From an uncultured Saprospiraceae bacterium (GTDB lineage Bacteria; Bacteroidota; Bacteroidia; Chitinophagales; Saprospiraceae): a DNA stretch of 54,418 nt. Under the pieces are notes generated by a model. That model was not told the origin of the DNA and did not search any database. It worked only from the letters and a program-made list of their open reading frames with translations. Made by a program: the position numbers and the translations under genes. The DNA lies in contig CALIHL010000041.1 in assembly GCA_938022935.1 (NCBI GenBank), forward strand, positions 1 through 54,418, given 5' to 3'. Of this stretch, positions 16,192 through 25,519 are shown piece after piece (position 1 is the stretch's first letter; each line of letters opens with the position of its first letter).

Positions 16192-17145
16192 ATGGCAAAG
16201 ATATTGATCAATGATGGCATCCAACAAGTAGGAGTAGACATGTTGGAAGCTGCTGGACACATAGTTCAAAATTCTAACATTCCTCAGGGAGAACTTCCTA
16301 CGAGACTTCAAGAATTTGATGCGATCTGTGTACGTAGCGCAACAAAGGTCAGAACAGATCTTATAGACTTATGTCCTAACTTGAAAGCGATCTGTCGTGG
16401 TGGAGTTGGGTTAGACAATATAGATGTTGACTATGCTAAAAGCAAAGGGATAGCAGTTATCAATACGCCTGCAGCATCTTCACGATCAGTTGAAGAGTTA
16501 GCATTTGCACATTTGTTCTCAGTGGCAAGATCACTTTACCTTTCTAACAAGGCGATGCCTATAAAAGGAAGAACCGAGTTTAAGGCACTTAAAAAGTCAT
16601 ACTCTAAAGGCTTCGAGCTGTATGGTAAGACGCTGGGTGTTATTGGTCTCGGACGAATAGGTAGAGAGACAGCTCAACTGGCACTCAGTGTAGGCATGAA
16701 TGTCATCGGCGTGGATCCATATATCAGTGAAGCAGAACTTAAGATAGGAGGAGAGACAGTCAATGCTTCTTATACGCTCAAGTCAAGTTCTATGGATGAG
16801 ATGTTAGCAGCTGCGGATGTGATCACGCTTCATGTACCATTTACAGGTGCACCAGTGTTGAGTACTGATGAGTTTGCTAAGATGAAAGATGGCGTAGTTT
16901 TGATCAATGCCTCAAGAGGAGGGACTGTTGATGAGGATGCTATGTTAGCAGCTTTAGCAAGTGGAAAAATTGCTGCGGCAGGTGTCGACGTCTTCGCTAA
17001 TGAACCTACGCCAAGAGAAGATATACTGGCTCATCCAAGAGTATCATTGACACCTCATACAGGAGCCTCTACTAACGAAGCACAGCAAAAGATTGGGATC
17101 GAGTTGGCTGAAAAGTTGATTGCTCATTTGGCCACTGTTGCTTAA
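16192..17145 (+). CDS. serA: D-3-phosphoglycerate dehydrogenase-like 2-hydroxyacid dehydrogenase
   Basis: A 317-residue NAD-dependent D-2-hydroxyacid dehydrogenase. The NAD motif is [15 protein letters not shown], the substrate-binding RSATKVR and [12 protein letters not shown] stretches are present, and the catalytic His lies in LTPHTGAST near the C-terminus. It lacks the ACT domain of long SerA forms, as is usual in Bacteroidota. SerA oxidises 3-phosphoglycerate as the first step of serine synthesis, feeding glycine and one-carbon pathways. I choose the ATG at 16192, where homologous sequence (MAKILINDG) begins; the 37 upstream codons look non-coding. Another hydroxyacid substrate is possible. 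Confidence 0.88.
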   Translation: MAKILINDGIQQVGVDMLEAAGHIVQNSNIPQGELPTRLQEFDAICVRSATKVRTDLIDLCPNLKAICRGGVGLDNIDVDYAKSKGIAVINTPAASSRSVEELAFAHLFSVARSLYLSNKAMPIKGRTEFKALKKSYSKGFELYGKTLGVIGLGRIGRETAQLALSVGMNVIGVDPYISEAELKIGGETVNASYTLKSSSMDEMLAAADVITLHVPFTGAPVLSTDEFAKMKDGVVLINASRGGTVDEDAMLAALASGKIAAAGVDVFANEPTPREDILAHPRVSLTPHTGASTNEAQQKIGIELAEKLIAHLATVA

Positions 17146-17282
17146 TCATTAGCACATAGATTTTCTCGGATTAAGTTATCGAAGTGATCTAAAGATGGGT
17201 GTGCATCTTTTATAGCTTTAGTCATATTATGATTTTCTTGATATCTGGTTACCTTTGGGTTCAATCTGTCGTCTAAGAGCAT

Positions 17283-18344
17283 ATGACTTTACTTATAATC
17301 TACTTCGTCTTTTCAATCGCATTTTCGTTTCTCTGTTCTATACTAGAGGCGGTACTGCTTAGTATAACACCTTCATACATAAGAGGTAAGGTGCATGATG
17401 GCCATGCCATCGGAACGACTCTCGAGAACTTCAAAGAAGATATAGACAAACCACTTTCTGCGATACTAACGCTCAATACGATAGCCCATACGGTTGGAGC
17501 AATTATGGTTGGTTCGCAGGCAAGTAAGGTTTTAGGGGCTACGAGTCTTGAAATGGGCCCGATCCACTTGAGTGGGGAGGCCATCGTCGCTGGACTCATG
17601 ACCTTTTTTATTTTGATCCTTTCGGAAATAATACCTAAAACCATAGGCGCTAACTCTTGGAGATCTCTTGTGCCATTTACAGTAGTGTCATTAAAAGTTT
17701 TGTTGTTCATTTTAGCTCCATTTGTATGGCTAAGTCAGTTGATCACAAAGAACCTTAAAAGTGATAAGTCAAAGAGTGTCTTTAGTAGAGCAGACTTTAG
17801 AGCTATGACAAAAGCGGGAGAAGACAGTGGAGCGCTTAAAAAGACTGAATCACGTACGATCCACAATGTTTTAAAGTTAGACCAGATCAAGGTAAAAGCT
17901 ATCATGACACCGCGTAGTGTGATGAAGTCAGCTGTAGAAAGTATAACTCTGCAGGAGCTATACGATCGTGACATGCCAATGAGGTATTCTCGAATCCCAG
18001 TTTTTGATGCTGACAAGGAAAAGATCTGTGGTGTGCTACTTAAGGATGAATTGTTTCAAGGAATCATAGAAGGCAAAGGAGATCACAAGGTCTCAACACT
18101 TCTTAGGCCTCCAGTCTTTGTTAGTGAAGCTGCACCGCTTACTCAACTACAAGATAAACTTATGGAGACAGAAGATCATCTTGCTGTCGTCACTGATGAG
18201 TTTGGTGGTGTATTTGGTATTGTCACATGGGAAGATCTTATGGAGACCATACTTGGTCTTGAGATTGTTGATGAGACCGATGATATCGAAGATTTACAGA
18301 CGCACGCCCGCGAGATGTGGGAGAAGCGCCAAAATCATGCATAA
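17283..18344 (+). CDS. CNNM/CorC-family membrane protein (DUF21 plus CBS pair)
   Basis: A 353-residue protein. The DUF21 transmembrane domain spans about 1-165 with three or four helices and the conserved SEIIPKTIGAN stretch. A CBS pair follows (about 195-325), starting VKAIMTPRSVM and ending DEFGGVFGIVTWEDLMETILG. This is the CNNM/CorC layout, linked to magnesium or sodium efflux at the inner membrane. The C-terminal transporter-associated CorC domain is missing, so it is a short form. No operon partner is evident. Confidence 0.92.
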   Translation: MTLLIIYFVFSIAFSFLCSILEAVLLSITPSYIRGKVHDGHAIGTTLENFKEDIDKPLSAILTLNTIAHTVGAIMVGSQASKVLGATSLEMGPIHLSGEAIVAGLMTFFILILSEIIPKTIGANSWRSLVPFTVVSLKVLLFILAPFVWLSQLITKNLKSDKSKSVFSRADFRAMTKAGEDSGALKKTESRTIHNVLKLDQIKVKAIMTPRSVMKSAVESITLQELYDRDMPMRYSRIPVFDADKEKICGVLLKDELFQGIIEGKGDHKVSTLLRPPVFVSEAAPLTQLQDKLMETEDHLAVVTDEFGGVFGIVTWEDLMETILGLEIVDETDDIEDLQTHAREMWEKRQNHA

Positions 18345-18393
18345 TACTTGGCTTTTCCATTTATAGGTTTCTGACTATTTATCATTATCAAGT

Positions 18394-18407
18394 TTGATCA
18401 TGATCAA
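18394..18407. promoter_or_regulatory. 14-base perfect palindrome upstream of esterase gene
   Basis: TTGATCATGATCAA is a perfect dyad in the 118-base gap before the esterase gene. It is followed at 18414-18431 by a second inverted repeat CTCAAAT-GACT-ATTTGAG, which ends directly at a promoter-like TATCTTTC (18432-18439). Their positions fit operators for the esterase gene. Confidence 0.4.
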
Positions 18408-18462
18408 TTAGTCCTCAAATGACTATTTGAGTATCTTTCATGCTTAATCAATTCGTGCTAAG

Positions 18463-19323
18463 ATGTTCAAAACTCTTCTTTTTATAATCGCAAGCATTGT
18501 ATCTATGTCAACTATGGCCCAAGAGATAGTCCAACTTCCTATCGCTAAGAATGATCCAACAGTAGAGTGGGCCGATGAGGAAATGGATTACTTCTCAACG
18601 TCATGGCAGACAAGAGTCATCACCAATGTCTCACAGCCATCTATGATGGTTTATAGAGCACCAGAAGGCATCGCTACGGGGACTTCAGTTGTAATCTGCC
18701 CAGGTGGAGGGCTATATGCTCACTCGATAGAAAGTGAAGGAACATCAGTTGCTGAGTGGTTATCGAAGAGAGGTGTTACGGCTTTTGTCTTGAAGTATAG
18801 ATTGGTTCCTACTGGAGAAGACGGTACAAAACAATTAAGTGAAGAATGGGAAGAAGGAACGAGAAAGGCTGCTAGCTTACTTCATCTATCAGTTGACGAT
18901 GCACTTCAAGCCATCTCACTTATAAGATCTAATGCTGCAGAATACAATATCGACGCCACCAAAATAGGCCTCATGGGATTCTCCGCAGGAGGTGCAGTCA
19001 CGATGGGGGCGACTTACAGTAGCAATCTTTCTAATCGACCTGACTTTATAGCCCCAATATATGCTTGGATGGACATCGTACCAAAGAGTGAGATGCCAAA
19101 GGATGCAGGACCAGCATTTATAGCTTGTGCGAGTGACGATCCGCTTGGATTGGCACCTGCCAGTGTAAAAATCTATCAAGATTGGATGAGCGCTAACAAC
19201 TTATCTGAACTGCACATGTATGCCAATGGAGGCCATGGATTTGGGATGAGACCTAATGGTAATAACTCTGATAAGTGGATAGAACACTTCGGGGAGTGGC
19301 TAAGAGGCCAAGGGCTACTGTGA
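18463..19323 (+). CDS. Secreted alpha/beta-hydrolase, BD-FAE-like esterase
   Basis: A 286-residue protein with a signal peptide (about 1-19, ending TMAQ). The oxyanion stretch is CPGGGLY (79-85), the nucleophile elbow is GFSAGG with Ser174, the acid is probably Asp in CASDDPLG, and the histidine is in NGGHGFG near 266. The fold matches the acetyl/feruloyl-esterase-like hydrolases often annotated as xylanase-associated esterases, which deacylate plant or algal polysaccharides. The substrate is inferred from the family only. The next gene, an oxidoreductase on the same strand, could share its transcript (84-base gap). Confidence 0.88.
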   Translation: MFKTLLFIIASIVSMSTMAQEIVQLPIAKNDPTVEWADEEMDYFSTSWQTRVITNVSQPSMMVYRAPEGIATGTSVVICPGGGLYAHSIESEGTSVAEWLSKRGVTAFVLKYRLVPTGEDGTKQLSEEWEEGTRKAASLLHLSVDDALQAISLIRSNAAEYNIDATKIGLMGFSAGGAVTMGATYSSNLSNRPDFIAPIYAWMDIVPKSEMPKDAGPAFIACASDDPLGLAPASVKIYQDWMSANNLSELHMYANGGHGFGMRPNGNNSDKWIEHFGEWLRGQGLL

Positions 19324-19407
19324 TCATTGTTGTAGATATCTTCACCTTGCAACATTCTCTTTTTCTCATGGTTCTTTAACTATTAATGTCTTTGGCCAAT
19401 AGCTCTC

Positions 19408-20520
19408 ATGGGAATGAAAGAACGTCGTGTTTTTATAAAGAAGACTGGGGTTGTAGCGAGTGCAATCATAGCCCAGCCGTTATTGAGTTGCGTCAAATCA
19501 CCTAATCAAACTAATGCAATTGGGAAGAAGCTTGGTGTAGCGCTTGTTGGCTTAGGTTATTACAGCACAGATCAGTTAGCTCCAGCATTACAATTAACCA
19601 AACATTGTGAGTTAAGAGGAATTGTTACGGGATCTCCTGAGAAAATTCCAATTTGGCAGAAAAACTATAATATCACTGATAAGAATGTTTACAATTATGA
19701 CAACATGCATCTCCTCGCTAATAATGATGAGATAGATGTAGTTTACATAGTTGTCCCTACTGGCCTTCATATGAAGTATGCTGTTAAAGCTGCAGAAACG
19801 GGTAAGCATGTCTGGTGCGAAAAACCAATGGCACTTGATGTCCCTCAATGTCAGACGATCATCGACACATGTACAAAAAATAAAGTTAGACTGTCTATAG
19901 GTTATAGGGTGCAGCATGATCCCAATATGCAAGAGATCATTTCATTGACTGAGGAGAGAAAGTTTGGAGCAGTTCAAGCTATGTATGCCGCTGCTGGATA
20001 TGCAGGTGGTGCAGGTACTGGTTGGCGATATGAAAAGGCATTAGGGGGTGGTGCTCTTTATGATATGGGTGTTTATACTATCAATGGCTTAAGGCACGCC
20101 GGTCAGATGGAACCTATAGCTGTACTCTCGGCATCTCATACCACGACAAGACCTGAGGCTTTCTCTGAAGTTGATGAGACAACAGAATATATTTTAGAAT
20201 TTAGAAAAGGGATTTTTGGCTCTGGGAAAACAAGCGTTGGAGAAGAGATTAATATCCTCCAAGTATCATGTGAAGATGGTTCTTATATGTTATCACCTAT
20301 GCAAGCTTATAATGGTCTGAAAGGAGAAAGAACTGATGGTGTTGAGATATTTACAAAGGTTGTTAACCAACAAGCTTTACAAATGGACAATGATGCGCTG
20401 GCTATTATGGCTAATCAAGATGTTCTGGTCCCAGGTATTGATGGCTTAAGAGATATCAGAGTCGTTAATGCTATACAAGAATCGGCAAGGACAGGGCGAA
20501 GAGTCGAAATCTTAGTTTAA
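19408..20520 (+). CDS. Gfo/Idh/MocA-family oxidoreductase, exported form
   Basis: A 370-residue NAD(P)-dependent sugar oxidoreductase. The N-terminus (ERRVFIKKTGVVASAI, then LLSC) looks like a twin-arginine signal with a lipobox, so the enzyme is probably exported folded and anchored. The Rossmann domain begins GVALVGLGYYS; HVWCEKPMALDV is the EKP motif that holds the catalytic lysine. The middle and C-terminal part form the GFO-type beta-sheet domain. It resembles glucose-fructose oxidoreductase. It follows the esterase gene, suggesting a periplasmic carbohydrate role, and converges on the metalloprotease gene with one base between. Confidence 0.9.
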   Translation: MGMKERRVFIKKTGVVASAIIAQPLLSCVKSPNQTNAIGKKLGVALVGLGYYSTDQLAPALQLTKHCELRGIVTGSPEKIPIWQKNYNITDKNVYNYDNMHLLANNDEIDVVYIVVPTGLHMKYAVKAAETGKHVWCEKPMALDVPQCQTIIDTCTKNKVRLSIGYRVQHDPNMQEIISLTEERKFGAVQAMYAAAGYAGGAGTGWRYEKALGGGALYDMGVYTINGLRHAGQMEPIAVLSASHTTTRPEAFSEVDETTEYILEFRKGIFGSGKTSVGEEINILQVSCEDGSYMLSPMQAYNGLKGERTDGVEIFTKVVNQQALQMDNDALAIMANQDVLVPGIDGLRDIRVVNAIQESARTGRRVEILV

Positions 20521-20521
20521 G

Positions 20522-21880
20522 TTATTGGCAACCTTCAGATACAATTGTAAACTCAACACCAGAGCCCACACAAAACTGAGAGTATATATTGACATTAGGG
20601 GCTTGTAATGTCAAGTTTTGATTGATGGTTAGGTCGGTCGAGTTTTTGATTGTTTCTTCCGCTATGATGTTGCTTTGTGAGTGTAAAGTATCAATAACTA
20701 CAACTTCACTACAACTTTCGTGGCAAGAAGAAGAGCAAGTGTAGTTAGAAAGGTTATTGTTGATGACATTGATAGATGCTGAAGACCATTGTTCAGTATT
20801 ATTGACGTTGGGCGTCATGATGTAGGATGTTCCATTAGCATCATGCATAGCTCCGAAGTTATGCCCAAGCTCATGAGAAGTAAGAACTCTAAGATTCCAA
20901 TCAATAGGGGAGTAGTCTTCCATTATGTGATATCGGGTATCACTACACACTGCATCTGTCATGGCATAACCGATGACTCCATATTTTTCAAGACCCATAT
21001 CAAAAAGGTATAGATTCTTGCCAGACCAAAGCTGACCGATGTCATGGGTATTCGTAAATCCACTATTGGCCCAATCTCCAAAATCATCGATGAGCACATT
21101 TATCTCTGTTGATGATCCCCAAGGATCGCAGGAAGTACAACTTGATAGAAAGTGTTCCACTATTTCAAACTTTATCTCTGATTGAAAGGCGTCGCCATAA
21201 TCGCCAGCAACCATATTCATGATGCTTATGCTCTTTGCAATTGCTTTTTCAGGACTTGCATATCCTTGGATATATGTATAGTCAAGCGCTATTGCTAACT
21301 CAAACTTCTTACAACTGTTAGATTTAAGTTTTTGTGTCGATATTTCAGATTTTCTTTTCTGGTGTTCTGCTCCTGCACAGAAAGAGCCATGACTTGTTAT
21401 TACATCCATACTGTTGTAGATGATATACTGGGGCTTGATTTCTTGTTTATGTTTTTTGTCTGCCAGAGCGAGTCTCAGTGGTTCGATATAATAAGTCTCC
21501 TTTTCGAGTCGGATATATCCGGACACTATGCCATTAGAAATTGTTATTCTGGCGTCACTGTCTTCTTGGCCCTCGATATTGCCTGACATGGTTTGAGGGA
21601 TTGAAATATTACTTTTTAGCGGGGATGAAACTTTATAAGATGAGCTTATGAGATCGTTTTGTTCTAATAAGATCTTGTGGTTTTTTAGAGGGCTAAAGTG
21701 TAGGGATAGCGTCATATTTAATTTTCCTGACTTTAGATGTTGCGATTTTGAGATAAGTGTGCCAGTGTGATATTTCTTAAAGTGATTAGAAGGGTGATAA
21801 CTTAATAACCCTGTCTGGCTTGAGATAACGGGACTAAAGCAAAGACTCACTACGATTGAAAGAGATAACCTTTTAATCAA
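20522..21880 (-). CDS. Secreted reprolysin-like zinc metalloprotease
   Basis: A 452-residue protein with a signal peptide (about 1-22), a propeptide (to about 185), and an M12B-type catalytic domain with zinc motif HELGHNFGAMHD and a Met-turn region at YIMTP. SHGSFCAGAEHQ in the propeptide has a lone cysteine that could act as a cysteine switch. Several paired cysteines sit in CTSCDPWG and CSSSC. The last about 55 residues match the tail of its paralogue upstream (TIKNSTDLTINQNLTLQAPN and so on), a module common in secreted Bacteroidota proteins. No Por sorting tail is seen. It likely degrades extracellular protein. Confidence 0.9.
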   Translation of the reverse strand: MIKRLSLSIVVSLCFSPVISSQTGLLSYHPSNHFKKYHTGTLISKSQHLKSGKLNMTLSLHFSPLKNHKILLEQNDLISSSYKVSSPLKSNISIPQTMSGNIEGQEDSDARITISNGIVSGYIRLEKETYYIEPLRLALADKKHKQEIKPQYIIYNSMDVITSHGSFCAGAEHQKRKSEISTQKLKSNSCKKFELAIALDYTYIQGYASPEKAIAKSISIMNMVAGDYGDAFQSEIKFEIVEHFLSSCTSCDPWGSSTEINVLIDDFGDWANSGFTNTHDIGQLWSGKNLYLFDMGLEKYGVIGYAMTDAVCSDTRYHIMEDYSPIDWNLRVLTSHELGHNFGAMHDANGTSYIMTPNVNNTEQWSSASINVINNNLSNYTCSSSCHESCSEVVVIDTLHSQSNIIAEETIKNSTDLTINQNLTLQAPNVNIYSQFCVGSGVEFTIVSEGCQ

Positions 21881-21914
21881 GGTTGTTGAGTTTATAGAAT
21901 TTTCTTATTTCATT

Positions 21915-24200
21915 TTAGTTGCAATCATCAGAATCAACAGTAAACACGGCACCTGTGTTAATAGTAAATTCTGGATTAAGCACTACATTAGGCGCAGTCA
22001 AGCTAAGGTTCTGGCCTAAAATGATTGTTTCGCTATTTCTAATAGTGTCATTGGCTTCTAATGATGTGTAATTGATTGGATTGGTCATTAGCTCGACATT
22101 GTTGCAATTGGAAGGTAAGATTTGCCCGCTGATTTTCAAATTGTCCATTGCCACCATGCCTGCCCATGCCCCATTTTCGCCATCGTTATATATGAACCTG
22201 ATTTGCATGCTATCATTAGCATAAGCACTTATGTCGAGATTTACTTGATCTGCACAAGTTGCGGGCCATACATCGGACCAAGGACAAGTGTCATTATTAT
22301 CTAAAAGAATAGAGGTCCAATTTTGTCCATTATAAATCTCTACTGCAAAATAACTGTTATTGGCATTGCCCCCGCCATTGATGTCTTCATTATTGTGAAA
22401 GTTATAAGTGAATTCTAAGCTTAAGACATCTATTTCAGATGTTGCATATATAGGGGTGAATAAGATCGCTTCTCCTGTATATTGAGGCGATGATCCCCCT
22501 ATGTTATCATCCATAATTGCCATGCACGTGCCGTTCAAAGTGAACCCTGTATTAAACCCTTGATTGTAAGTTCCAAATATTCGATTTGCATCTGCAAACT
22601 TCCATTCGTACTCGAAGCCTGGGCTCCATTGAAATGGATTGTTTGTTGTTATTGCCCATTTGTTGGGAAGAGTACAATCATCAAAATTAGCATCCTCCAG
22701 TAAAATCTCGCAGAGGCTATTGGGCTCGTTATACACTGCACTTCCATTACAACCCGTATCACTTTTATCGTCTGCCATTATAACTACCTGGTTATTCTTA
22801 GTACCGTCAGCAATTAAGCCCGATACCGTTACTGTCTGAGGAGATGGCAACCAAGTATGATAATAACTATTGCCATTAACAACTACATCAAAACCCTGAG
22901 AGTTAAGTCCTCCACCGTTATGATTTATAATAACCGTGAGATTATAACTGGCACTGCTACCTGGATCACCTAATGCACAATCAGAAACGAATGCATTAGA
23001 TATCTCGGAACAAGAACCATTAAAGCAAATCTCTGCACAAGTATAGTTTGGTAGTGTGCCGTTGATAACATCGATATTGGTTGTTGACCATTGGTCAGGT
23101 GATGTAGCAACAGATGGTGCCATGATAAAATTTCCAGCGACGTGATCTGCACCAAAATTATGGCCCATTTCATGCGAAACTAATGCCCTTGTTAATCCAC
23201 TTGGGTTTTGCTGGTCTTCTAAAATATGATAACGTTGTGGCCCACAAATCACATTGATCCAAGCCAAACCTAAAACAGAGAAGTCATCGCCATTTGATGT
23301 CTCTCCATATATATCTCTTGCCGTCCAGAATTGTCCAATATCATGAGTCGCCAAAAATCCAGAAGGTCCCCATGACGTAAAGCTATTCAAAAGTACATTT
23401 GCGTCAGCTGAAGGCGACCAAGGATCACATGTATTACAATCAGATACCCAGTGCTCTACAATATTAAATCTTACCTCATCGGTAAATGCATCATCGTAGT
23501 CTCCGGCTACTAAGTTCATAACTGCTATACTTTTATCTATAGCTCCCGTCATGCCTCCGTGCAGCGTGAAGTAAGAGAAGTCCAAGGCTATACTCATGTC
23601 AAATGACTTGCAGCCTTGCATTTTTAAGGTGCGCCCGGGTTTCGGCAATTTATTCTTTTGATGCGCTACATGTGATGCTGTACAAAAAGGTGCATCTGAT
23701 ATGATGACTTGATCTTGAGTATAAATTATGTATTGGTCCTTAGAGAAAGATTTTTGATTAGTCGAATATTTATCTGCTGGTTCTATAAAGTAGGTCGTAT
23801 CATCTTGTTTTACGTATCCAGTCATTTGACCTTGGTGTATGGTCATTCTTACTATACTGCTTATCTGATCTTCAATAAATCCGGAAAGTGTTATGGGCAA
23901 ATCATAATTGGATGCAATTGAATTACCTGAAGCTAATGTTATTCTATAGTCTTCACTGATTAGATCATTAGGATAAAGAACAAGAGTATTTCCTCTGAGC
24001 GGACCAAAGTCAATAGCTACCTTTCTTTCACCATAGCCTTTCTTTTGAGTGAACTTATCAGATCCAATAGAGCCTACTGTATACTCCTTAAAATATTGAT
24101 CAGGAGAATGATCCTTACTTTTATTTTGAGAAAAACCAGATTGTCCACAAAAAAAAATGATAAGTAACCCTAAGAAGTGTGCTGTTATACCTTTGACCAT
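21915..24200 (-). CDS. Secreted reprolysin-like metalloprotease with jelly-roll domain
   Basis: A 761-residue paralogue of the next gene. Order: signal peptide (about 1-24), propeptide with DAPFCTASH as a possible cysteine switch, and a reprolysin domain with HEMGHNFGADHV (the usual final Asp is Val) and Met-turn FIMAP. Then come a beta-sandwich (about 405-495), a MAM/jelly-roll-like binding domain (about 500-690, with CTLPNKW, FRIFG-like and NLKISG segments), and the shared C-terminal module ending FTVDSDDCN. The extra domains suggest binding to polysaccharide or matrix. It precedes the smaller protease by 34 bases, so both are probably co-expressed. Confidence 0.9.
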   Translation of the reverse strand: MVKGITAHFLGLLIIFFCGQSGFSQNKSKDHSPDQYFKEYTVGSIGSDKFTQKKGYGERKVAIDFGPLRGNTLVLYPNDLISEDYRITLASGNSIASNYDLPITLSGFIEDQISSIVRMTIHQGQMTGYVKQDDTTYFIEPADKYSTNQKSFSKDQYIIYTQDQVIISDAPFCTASHVAHQKNKLPKPGRTLKMQGCKSFDMSIALDFSYFTLHGGMTGAIDKSIAVMNLVAGDYDDAFTDEVRFNIVEHWVSDCNTCDPWSPSADANVLLNSFTSWGPSGFLATHDIGQFWTARDIYGETSNGDDFSVLGLAWINVICGPQRYHILEDQQNPSGLTRALVSHEMGHNFGADHVAGNFIMAPSVATSPDQWSTTNIDVINGTLPNYTCAEICFNGSCSEISNAFVSDCALGDPGSSASYNLTVIINHNGGGLNSQGFDVVVNGNSYYHTWLPSPQTVTVSGLIADGTKNNQVVIMADDKSDTGCNGSAVYNEPNSLCEILLEDANFDDCTLPNKWAITTNNPFQWSPGFEYEWKFADANRIFGTYNQGFNTGFTLNGTCMAIMDDNIGGSSPQYTGEAILFTPIYATSEIDVLSLEFTYNFHNNEDINGGGNANNSYFAVEIYNGQNWTSILLDNNDTCPWSDVWPATCADQVNLDISAYANDSMQIRFIYNDGENGAWAGMVAMDNLKISGQILPSNCNNVELMTNPINYTSLEANDTIRNSETIILGQNLSLTAPNVVLNPEFTINTGAVFTVDSDDCN

Positions 24201-24323
24201 GATAGTGATTTAGAATTCACAAGATCCTTCAAAAAATTCAATTGTAAAATAGCTAATTATAGCTAATTCTATGGCACCCTCTGCTGGAAACGCAAAGATT
24301 TATGTTTATGTGAGAACAGGCCA

Positions 24324-24701
24324 TCACATCAACTCCTCATCTCTAACCACCATTAATAGTGCTCGATGTGTCGCTATGATATACTCTTCATCATTGAAGA
24401 CAATCTCATGGATGCCACCCTGCATGTATACAGCAAGATCACCTGCTCTGGGTTGAAGGGGGACATATTTGACTTGATCGTTCTTATCCTTCCAAGACTC
24501 GTCATCATCTTGAGCCATAGGGATCGGATAGCCGGGGCCAACTTTGATGACATAGCCAGTACGGAGTTCTTCCTTTTTATGCATGCCTTGAGGCAAGAAC
24601 AATCCGCTTTCTGTTCTTTGTACCGGAGTGGTTGGCTTGATCAGGATATGATCACCAATCAATATGATCTTAGAGAGATCTTTTTCTTTTAATTGAAGCA
24701 T
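24324..24701 (-). CDS. GroES-like (Cpn10-fold) protein with an insertion
   Basis: A 125-residue protein with the Cpn10 fold: IILIGDHILIKPTTPVQRTES, then a mobile-loop-like GLFLPQG, GYVIKVGPGYPIP, and a closing DLAVYMQGGIHEIVFNDEEYIIATHRALL. GroES caps GroEL. This copy is longer than the usual about 95 residues because of an acidic insertion (about 62-82, AQDDDESWKDKND), and no groEL lies nearby. It is probably a second, divergent co-chaperonin rather than the main groES. A specialised client or non-chaperonin role is possible. Confidence 0.85.
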   Translation of the reverse strand: MLQLKEKDLSKIILIGDHILIKPTTPVQRTESGLFLPQGMHKKEELRTGYVIKVGPGYPIPMAQDDDESWKDKNDQVKYVPLQPRAGDLAVYMQGGIHEIVFNDEEYIIATHRALLMVVRDEELM

Positions 24702-24747
24702 AGTTGCTGTCTTAAGACCTTAAAAAGTAAGCAAATATATGCCATGG

Positions 24748-24777
24748 CGACTTAATTATTGTTGATCATTTAAGTCG
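24748..24777. repeat. Inverted repeat in the GroES-like/BFN intergenic region
   Basis: CGACTTAA (24748-24755) and TTAAGTCG (24770-24777) form a perfect eight-base inverted repeat around a 14-base centre. It lies in the 182-base divergent gap, on the side of the GroES-like gene start. Confidence 0.4.
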
Positions 24778-24820
24778 ACAAAAGACATAAACTTTCACAA
24801 ACCTTAGGGATATATATGAT

Positions 24821-24838
24821 CAAAAATGACCATTTTTG
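24821..24838. promoter_or_regulatory. 18-base dyad upstream of the nuclease gene
   Basis: CAAAAATG-AC-CATTTTTG is a perfect eight-base inverted repeat around AC, about 45 bases before the start codon of the bifunctional-nuclease gene. It could be a regulator site or part of the leader. Confidence 0.4.
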
Positions 24839-24883
24839 CATTCAATCTTAAATAAGCCATACTAGTGGCGCACTGAAGACCGT

Positions 24884-25492
24884 ATGATTAAAATCGAGTT
24901 AGACATTGTAGCCTTGTCACACAGCGTAACTGCGTCACACAACTATGCTGTAGTGCTTGGAGAAGTTGATGGTAAGCGAAGGTTGCCAGTTGTTATAGGC
25001 GGCTTTGAGGCCCAAGCGATAGCGGTTGCGATGGAGCAAATGGCACCCAATCGCCCATTGACCCATGATTTGTTTAAGAATACCTTAGAGTCTTTTAACG
25101 TAGATCTCAAGGAAGTGGTGATCAATAATCTATTGGACGGTGTTTTCTATGCGAAGTTGGTCTGTGTAAAGGACGGGGAAGAGTATGAGATTGATTCTCG
25201 GACATCAGATGCTATTGCTATGGCTGTGCGGTTCGATTGTCCTATCTATACTTTTGAGTTCATCATGGACTCGGCTGGTGTTGAACTTGAGGATTCTGAT
25301 GATCCTTCCTCTATGGCCAAACCAAAGTCTAAAGCTCCTGAGGGTGCTGCGCCACGTCGTGCTTCTGATTATGGTAGCATGACTGATGAAGAACTCACAG
25401 ATGCCCTTAACGAGGTGCTCGGAAAGGAAGATTATGAGAAGGCAGCAAAGATCAGAGATGAGATGCTCAGACGTAAGCCTGGCGATAGTTAG
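24884..25492 (+). CDS. Bifunctional nuclease (BFN, DUF151) domain protein with UVR motif
   Basis: A 202-residue protein. The BFN/DUF151 domain (about 3-130) contains LPVVIGGFEAQAIA, MEQMAPNRPLTHDLFKN and IDSRTSDAIAMAVR. A flexible Lys/Pro-rich linker follows (about 142-160), and a C-terminal UVR-type helical hairpin (about 165-198, EELTDALNEVLGKEDYEKAA). BFN proteins act on single-stranded DNA/RNA or in stress-related RNA handling; the UVR motif suggests a protein partner. It is a conserved architecture in Bacteroidota, found here as a single gene. Enzymatic activity is inferred. Confidence 0.92.
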   Translation: MIKIELDIVALSHSVTASHNYAVVLGEVDGKRRLPVVIGGFEAQAIAVAMEQMAPNRPLTHDLFKNTLESFNVDLKEVVINNLLDGVFYAKLVCVKDGEEYEIDSRTSDAIAMAVRFDCPIYTFEFIMDSAGVELEDSDDPSSMAKPKSKAPEGAAPRRASDYGSMTDEELTDALNEVLGKEDYEKAAKIRDEMLRRKPGDS

Positions 25493-25519
25493 TCAGACTA
25501 ACTATCCAACAGTCTCTTT

